Shown: in pieces, positions 59,178-64,000 of the stretch | Numbering within the stretch: position 1 is the stretch's first letter | Layout: the number at the start of each line of letters is the position of its first letter | From: Rhodospirillaceae bacterium | GTDB lineage: Bacteria; Pseudomonadota; Alphaproteobacteria; Rhodospirillales; Casp-alpha2 | Length of the DNA: 64,000 nucleotides | NCBI GenBank assembly: GCA_016845145.1 | Contig: JAERTE010000020.1 | Coordinates: forward strand, 1 to 64,000 | Direction of reading: 5' to 3' | The notes under the pieces: model-generated | What the model saw: the letters and a program-made list of their open reading frames with translations, nothing else | Database searches by the model: none | Told to the model about the DNA's origin: nothing | Made by a program: the position numbers and the translations under genes

Positions 59178-61109
59178 ATGACTGAGCGATCTCGATTTCC
59201 CGGTAGCGCATGGCTATGGCCGGTGTTCAAGTTTGTGGCCACAACAGCGGTTTGGGGTGCCATTGCGGTGATCGCCGTTCTGGGCTGGTTTGCCTTGGAC
59301 CTGCCGGATGTGGATGAAGCCCTGCAGGCAACGCGCCGTCCGACTGTAACGCTCATGGGTGCCGATGGCGCGGTGTTTGCCACGCGCGGTGATCTTTATG
59401 GTATTCCGGTGCGCCTGTCGGCGCTGCCAAAAACTCTGCCGCAGGCCGTGATCGCCACGGAGGACCGGCGGTTTTACAGCCATTTCGGCCTCGACCCCAT
59501 TGGTATCGCGCGCGCCGCATGGGCCAATGTGCGCGCCGGGCGGATTGTTCAAGGTGGCTCGACCGTTACCCAGCAAGCAGCGAAGAACTTGTTTTTGACG
59601 CCGGAGCGGTCGTATAAACGCAAAATTCAGGAAGTGTTGTTGGCTCTGTGGTTGGAGCGGAAATTCTCCAAGGACCAGATCCTGACCATATATCTGAACC
59701 GCGTTTACTTAGGTGCCGGAACCTACGGCGTAGACGCGGCGGCCAGAAAATACTTCGGTCGCAGTGTCGAAGAGCTTTCACTCTACGAATCGGCGATGAT
59801 CGCCGGTCTTCTAAAAGCCCCCAGCCGTTACAACCCGCAGGCGAGCCCCGGCGCTGCCGCCGGTCGGACCCGTCAAGTGCTGAAGAATATGGTCGCTGCC
59901 GGCTACCTGACCGAGGCCCAAGCTGCAAGTGCCGCCAAACAACGCGGGCGGCGCTATCGGCCGCCGGTCACCGATGGGCGCTACTTTGCCGACTGGGTGT
60001 TGTCGCAGTTGGGTGATTACGTGGCGCTTGGCGGACGCGACTTAAGCGTCACCACAACACTCAATCCCGGTCTGCAGCGCTCCGCCGAGCGGCACGTGGC
60101 AGCCGCCGTCTCTAGCACCGGCAAGAAGGTCCGCGCCGGACAAGGGGCCTTGGTGGCGATGGCCGGCGACGGCGCCGTGCGTGCGCTTGTGGGCGGACGG
60201 AGTCACGCCGAAAGCCCATTCAACCGCGCTACCCAGGCGGCGCGCCAGCCGGGGTCCGCGTTCAAGCCGTTCGTTTTCCTAGCCGCCATTGAGGCTGGAA
60301 TGACCCCCGCCAGCCCGGTCGATGACAGCCCCATTGAAATCGACGGGTGGAAACCGCGCAACTTCGACGGCAAACACCAAGGCACGATATCGCTGGGCCA
60401 AGCGTTGGCGAAATCTGTTAACACTGCGGCCGTCCGTGTCGCACACTCGGTCGGATTTCAGAACGTCGCCGATACGGCATCGCGGCTCGGTGTGCCAGGC
60501 CACATCAAAGCCCGCCCGAGCCTGGCGCTCGGCACACACGATATTCGCCTGATTGATCTGACCGCCGCCTACGCGCCCTTTGCCAACGGCGGCTTTGCCG
60601 CCTGGCCCTACGGGATTACGGAGATCCGCGATGCCGACGGCGCTGTGCTCTATAAACGCGGCGGATCGGGGCCCGGGCGGGTCGTCGAGGCCGAGCACGT
60701 GGCCGCCATGAACGCCATGATGGCGGGCGTGATGAGCCACGGCACCGGACGCAAGGCGAAACTGCGCCGGCCCGCTGCAGGCAAAACCGGCACCAGCCAG
60801 AACCATCGCGATGCTTGGTTCATCGGCTATACGGCGGATTTGGTGGCTGGTGTTTGGATCGGCAATGATGACGGCACGCCCATGAAGCGCGTCACTGGGG
60901 GCGGCCTTCCGGCACGCGTCTGGCAGCGCTTTATGACCGATGCGCATCGCGGATTATCAGCCCGGCTTTTGCCCGGCGTCGACGGCACCTCCCCGCCGAA
61001 ACCCGCGCCCAGCGCCGCCCCCATGGCGAGCAGGCAGAAATCCACACCGTCATCGGCGGAACCCGGCTTGCTTGACCGAATTCTGACCTTCTTCAACAGC
61101 GGAAACTAG
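59178..61109 (+). CDS. Class A penicillin-binding protein (PBP1A/1C-like)
   Basis: A bifunctional peptidoglycan synthase of 643 residues anchored by an N-terminal helix (about 15-40). The glycosyltransferase domain holds ATEDRRFYSHFGLDPIGIAR, with the catalytic Glu, and QGGSTVTQQAAKNLFL. The transpeptidase has the serine in RQPGSAFKPF, the SxN motif in AKSVNTAAVR and KTGTSQNHRDAWFIGYT. It is shorter than PBP1A of E. coli, as is common in alphaproteobacteria. Its 3' end overlaps the next, convergent gene by 4 bases. Confidence 0.94.
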   Translation: MTERSRFPGSAWLWPVFKFVATTAVWGAIAVIAVLGWFALDLPDVDEALQATRRPTVTLMGADGAVFATRGDLYGIPVRLSALPKTLPQAVIATEDRRFYSHFGLDPIGIARAAWANVRAGRIVQGGSTVTQQAAKNLFLTPERSYKRKIQEVLLALWLERKFSKDQILTIYLNRVYLGAGTYGVDAAARKYFGRSVEELSLYESAMIAGLLKAPSRYNPQASPGAAAGRTRQVLKNMVAAGYLTEAQAASAAKQRGRRYRPPVTDGRYFADWVLSQLGDYVALGGRDLSVTTTLNPGLQRSAERHVAAAVSSTGKKVRAGQGALVAMAGDGAVRALVGGRSHAESPFNRATQAARQPGSAFKPFVFLAAIEAGMTPASPVDDSPIEIDGWKPRNFDGKHQGTISLGQALAKSVNTAAVRVAHSVGFQNVADTASRLGVPGHIKARPSLALGTHDIRLIDLTAAYAPFANGGFAAWPYGITEIRDADGAVLYKRGGSGPGRVVEAEHVAAMNAMMAGVMSHGTGRKAKLRRPAAGKTGTSQNHRDAWFIGYTADLVAGVWIGNDDGTPMKRVTGGGLPARVWQRFMTDAHRGLSARLLPGVDGTSPPKPAPSAAPMASRQKSTPSSAEPGLLDRILTFFNSGN

Positions 61110-61714
61110 AGCGCTTTACCCCGCCAGGGAATGAACGCCGGCACTTGACGGCAATATTCACGATAGCTATCGCCATAGACCAGTCTGAGCCGGCGTTCCT
61201 CGAAGCGTGCGCCGATGATCAAATAGAGCGACCCCCACGACGCCGTCGCAAGCCCCAGGTCGGTCCAGGCCGCGCCCCACAATATTAAGAACCCGGCTGT
61301 ATATAAAGGATGTCGCACATAAGCGTGAAAGCCCGCAGCGATCAAAGGCTCGTCCTCTTCGAACGGCGCGCCGGCCTTGTGAGCACGAATTTGCGCTGTG
61401 CCCAATAGCCGGCCCAAGTCATAGGTCCGCAGCGCCAAAACAAAAGCAGCCCAACCGACGACGGACAACAGCCTCATGACCCCGCGCCATTCGTCAATCG
61501 GCGCCACCTCACGCCCGCCATCGAAAACCCAGGCGCCGAACAGGCCAATGCCACCGATATGCACGATGGCTACGAGATTGTAGACCAGCCTGTAGTACGG
61601 TCCGAGAAAAGGGTGAAGCCGGGCCTTTATGTCTGCGCCCGCTAGACTTGAGTGCACCAGACCATAGCTTAGCCAAGCCAGCGCATATAGCCCATTGGCT
61701 TCCGCAGCGGTCAT
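61106..61714 (-). CDS. Membrane methyltransferase-like protein (isoprenylcysteine carboxyl methyltransferase/NnrU type)
   Basis: A 202-residue integral membrane protein with four or five helices. The C-terminal half carries the SAM-binding pattern of ICMT/PEMT-like proteins, FHAYVRHPLYTAGFLILWG and then EERRLRLVYGDSYREYCRQVPAFIPW. The N-terminal half, with YGLVHSSLAG, is closer to NnrU-like proteins. The substrate is unknown. Its start overlaps the hldE stop (ATGA), so it is coupled to the heptose genes. Confidence 0.82.
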   Translation of the reverse strand: MTAAEANGLYALAWLSYGLVHSSLAGADIKARLHPFLGPYYRLVYNLVAIVHIGGIGLFGAWVFDGGREVAPIDEWRGVMRLLSVVGWAAFVLALRTYDLGRLLGTAQIRAHKAGAPFEEDEPLIAAGFHAYVRHPLYTAGFLILWGAAWTDLGLATASWGSLYLIIGARFEERRLRLVYGDSYREYCRQVPAFIPWRGKAL

Positions 61715-63177
61715 TTCCCGCCAGTAAGACGTTCAATGGTTGCCGTGGTGGAATGACCATCTTGCAGGTCAGCCAGATGCACGCGTCCGCCCCAGCTCTC
61801 GACCTCCGGCGCGCCGACCACGTCTTTTTTGGCGTAGTCCGCGCCCTTGACCAAGACATCCGGTCGCAATGCCTTGATCAGTTCCAGCGGCGTATCGTCC
61901 CCAAACACCACCACCAGATCAACGCTTGCCAGCGATGCCAGCACGGTCGCCCGTCCAGCTTCGCTTTGCACGGGCCGCTCCGGCCCCTTCAATCGCGCGG
62001 TCGACGCGTCGCTGTTGAGGCCGACGACCAGGCGGTCGCAGGTGGCCTTGGATTGATCCAGCAACGAGACATGTCCCGGATGCAAAAGATCGAAACAACC
62101 GTTGGTGAAGCCGACCTTGAGCCCCTGGCGGCGCCAAACCTCAACGCGGTCTTTGGCTTCAGGTAGGGTAAGCACCTTGGCTTCGGCACGGGAGATTTCC
62201 TCGTGATGAAGCGCGCTGACCAGCTCTGCGGCATAGACCGCCGCCGTTCCCACCTTACCGACCACAATCCCCGCTGCCGCATTGGCCAACTTGACCGCAT
62301 CGGGCAGTTCCGCGCCCGCCGCCAGCGCGCCGGCCAGTGTCGCCACCACGGTATCGCCCGCGCCAGAGACATCGAACACCTCGCGGGCTTCAGCCTCAAC
62401 ATGCAAGCTGGTTTCCGGTGTCACCAGCACCATGCCCTCCTGACTGAGTGTGACGAGGACGGCACCGAAATCGAAACGCTTCAACAAATTGCTGGCTGCC
62501 TCAACGGCGGCACCGACACTGTTCACCACAAGGCCCGATGCTTCCGACAGCTCCTTGCGGTTCGGCGTGATCAAATCTGCGCCCGCGTAAATACTATAGT
62601 CGTCACCCTTGGGGTCGACGATCACGCGCTTGCCCGCATCTTTGGCTGCCGTAATCAAGTCTTGCGCGCGGTCACCGCCCAGCACACCCTTGCCATAATC
62701 CGACAACACCAACGCTCCACAATCGTTAAGGCCCGACATGGTGGCGGCGACCAAACCCTCGGCGGTGCCCGGGGCAAGTGTGCCCGTCACTTCCTTATCG
62801 GCGCGCAACATTTGCTGATTGCCGGCCAGATAGCGGGTTTTGATGGCTGTCGGCCGCGAATCATCGACGATCAGATCGGGGTTGATGTCACCCAGGTCCG
62901 CCAAATTCTCGGCCACAATTCGCCCGGCCCCGTCATCGCCCACGGTTGCCACCAGGGTCGCGCTACAGCCCAATCCAGCTAGGTTGCGAACCACATTGCC
63001 AACGCCGCCCAACATCTCGGTTTCTTGGGCGATACGTAAAACCGGTACCGGCGCTTCCGGTGAAATGCGCGCCACATCCCCGGAGATGAACCGGTCCAAC
63101 ATCACATCGCCGACACAAAGCACCCGGCTTTCTGTGATCGCCGACAACAACGGAATAAGGGTAGGGTGTGCGGTCAT
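61711..63177 (-). CDS. hldE: Bifunctional heptose 7-phosphate kinase / heptose 1-phosphate adenylyltransferase
   Basis: Makes ADP-heptose for lipopolysaccharide core. It has 488 residues from the ATG at 63177, which overlaps the gmhA stop by 4 bases. The N-terminal ribokinase-like kinase (about 1-320) has GGVGNVVRNLAGLG and DVSGAGDTVVATLAGALA. The C-terminal cytidylyltransferase-fold domain (about 350-488) has FTNGCFDLLHPGHVSLLDQ. Full-length fusion form. Confidence 0.96.
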   Translation of the reverse strand: MTAHPTLIPLLSAITESRVLCVGDVMLDRFISGDVARISPEAPVPVLRIAQETEMLGGVGNVVRNLAGLGCSATLVATVGDDGAGRIVAENLADLGDINPDLIVDDSRPTAIKTRYLAGNQQMLRADKEVTGTLAPGTAEGLVAATMSGLNDCGALVLSDYGKGVLGGDRAQDLITAAKDAGKRVIVDPKGDDYSIYAGADLITPNRKELSEASGLVVNSVGAAVEAASNLLKRFDFGAVLVTLSQEGMVLVTPETSLHVEAEAREVFDVSGAGDTVVATLAGALAAGAELPDAVKLANAAAGIVVGKVGTAAVYAAELVSALHHEEISRAEAKVLTLPEAKDRVEVWRRQGLKVGFTNGCFDLLHPGHVSLLDQSKATCDRLVVGLNSDASTARLKGPERPVQSEAGRATVLASLASVDLVVVFGDDTPLELIKALRPDVLVKGADYAKKDVVGAPEVESWGGRVHLADLQDGHSTTATIERLTGGK

Positions 63178-63755
63178 ACCAACTCCAGTTCCGTTTCCAG
63201 CGCGCCGCATAACATATGACCAAGCGTGATGTGCATTTCCTGGATGCGCGACGTTGTCTTGGCGGGCACCACCAAATACGGATCAGCCACCTCTGCCATC
63301 GGGCCGCCGCCCTTGCCGCCGAAGCCTGCCGGGGTGACGCCCATGGCCCTGGCTTGTTTGAGCGCGCGGATAACGTTCTCACTGTTGCCCGACGTGGAAA
63401 TACCGATGGCGAGATCACCCGGCTTGGCCAGTGCTTCCACCTGGCGGGCAAAGATATTTTCAAACCCGATGTCGTTGGCACCCGCAGTGAGAGCCGATGA
63501 ATCCGTCGTCAACGCGATAGCTGCGATAGGCGCGCGATCTGAGATGAACCGAATGGTCAATTCGGTCGCCAGATGCTGACAATCGGCAGCGCTGCCGCCA
63601 TTGCCGAAAAACAGAATCTTTCCGCCGTCTCGGATGCATGTCACGGCAATCGCGACCAATTGCTCAAACGGTTCTTTCAACTGCGCTTTGGTGGCGGCAG
63701 CCACGCTGGCTTGCTCGTCGAACTCGTTATCGAAAAACGCACCCAAATCCATCAT
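63174..63755 (-). CDS. gmhA: Phosphoheptose isomerase
   Basis: Converts sedoheptulose 7-phosphate to D-glycero-manno-heptose 7-phosphate, the first step towards LPS heptose. It has 193 residues with the SIS fold: ILFFGNGGSAADCQHLATELTIRF at the sugar-phosphate site, GISTSGNSENVIRALKQARAMG, and a C-terminal IQEMHITLGHMLCGALE with the catalytic histidine. It precedes hldE with a 4-base overlap. Two adjacent ATG codons are possible starts. Confidence 0.96.
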   Translation of the reverse strand: MMDLGAFFDNEFDEQASVAAATKAQLKEPFEQLVAIAVTCIRDGGKILFFGNGGSAADCQHLATELTIRFISDRAPIAAIALTTDSSALTAGANDIGFENIFARQVEALAKPGDLAIGISTSGNSENVIRALKQARAMGVTPAGFGGKGGGPMAEVADPYLVVPAKTTSRIQEMHITLGHMLCGALETELELV

Positions 63756-63780
63756 TCAGAACCTTTTCAGTTTCCGCTGC

Positions 63781-64000
63781 TTATTGCAATTCGATCGTGC
63801 CGCCACCGCGCAGGCTCTCCAGCGCCGCCAGCGTCGCAGTGCTGGTTTCCACCAGTTCGGTCTCGCTGATGGGTGCCGGACCACCAGATGCAACGGCGTT
63901 CACGAATGCTTCCAGCGCGGCTTGGAAACCTTTGTCTTGCGCGCCTTTCCATGGTTGCGTGGCGCTGTCGCCCGATACCGTCAAAGTACGGAAGTCATCA
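63781..64000 (-). CDS. C-terminal end of an oxidoreductase-like protein (Gfo/Idh/MocA type), partial
   Basis: The frame is open to the end of the window, so only the last 72 residues are seen. They include a helix FQAALEAFVNAVASGGPAPI followed by SETELVETSTATLAALESLRGGG, the usual ending of Gfo/Idh/MocA sugar oxidoreductases. It lies 25 bases upstream of gmhA on the same strand, so it is probably part of the same envelope-sugar operon. The catalytic part is outside the window. Confidence 0.65.
   Translation of the reverse strand, partial: DDFRTLTVSGDSATQPWKGAQDKGFQAALEAFVNAVASGGPAPISETELVETSTATLAALESLRGGGTIELQ

Overview
The window is 64 kb of a chromosome with high GC content (about 60% by eye) and dense, largely operonic coding. 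Gene content and order point to an alphaproteobacterium, most probably of the Rhodospirillales type. The main reasons are the block gmhA-hldE, PBP1A, gyrB-recF-dnaN-dnaA, rpsT, mutM / ubiE-ubiB-coaBC-dut, the aerobic-type cobN/cobW cobalamin genes, and two chemoreceptors with near-identical signalling tips. This placement is inference from gene families and order. No tRNA, rRNA, insertion sequence, prophage or CRISPR array was found.

Left part (1-20 kb). The 3' part of pheS and all of pheT open the window. A perfect FNR-type box precedes a split aerotaxis receptor: a PAS protein overlapping a soluble chemoreceptor. Next come a tandem HD / HD-GYP c-di-GMP phosphodiesterase and a convergent membrane class III nucleotide cyclase. 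A glycolate/D-lactate-type flavo-iron-sulfur dehydrogenase with its GntR regulator is divergent from a serine-glyoxylate-type aminotransferase and a family III CoA-transferase, with a palindromic operator candidate between them. Then follow a periplasmic solute-binding protein, a hybrid-free sensor kinase, a second CoA-transferase and an exported amidohydrolase.

Centre-left (19.5-28.4 kb) is the most unusual stretch. Two secreted proteins share a Cys-Asn-Pro-Cys repeat. The small one is almost entirely repeat. The large one joins about 170 residues of repeat to a C-terminal cytochrome P460-like haem domain. Between them lies a chemoreceptor with an FNR-like box upstream. Divergent from the large one is an exported formylglycine-generating-enzyme/NirV-like protein. 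An HtrA-like protease, a YeeE/YedE sulfur transporter and a small cupredoxin-like secreted protein follow. I infer a periplasmic nitrogen-oxide, thiol or metal stress module, but its function is not established.

Centre (28.4-45 kb). A D-cysteine desulfhydrase-like enzyme precedes a tightly coupled seven-gene operon: cobS, a histidine phosphatase, cobU, cobW, cobN, a DMT transporter and a DUF983 protein. Then come an SH3-domain secreted protein, a 2-hydroxyacid dehydrogenase, a nitroreductase and a MASE1 sensor kinase. A leftward run coaBC-dut-Rrf2 regulator-cysK-ThiF/MoeB-DsrE suggests a cysteine/sulfur-transfer set under an Rrf2 regulator that lacks the IscR cluster cysteines.

Right part (45-64 kb) is housekeeping: ubiquinone synthesis (ubiB, ubiE), DNA repair (mutM), ribosomal protein S20 with a clear promoter and terminator, the replication genes dnaA, dnaN, recF and gyrB, a class A penicillin-binding protein, a membrane methyltransferase-like protein and ADP-heptose synthesis (hldE, gmhA). 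The window ends inside an oxidoreductase-like gene. A roughly 620-base AT-richer stretch before dnaA has no convincing gene.
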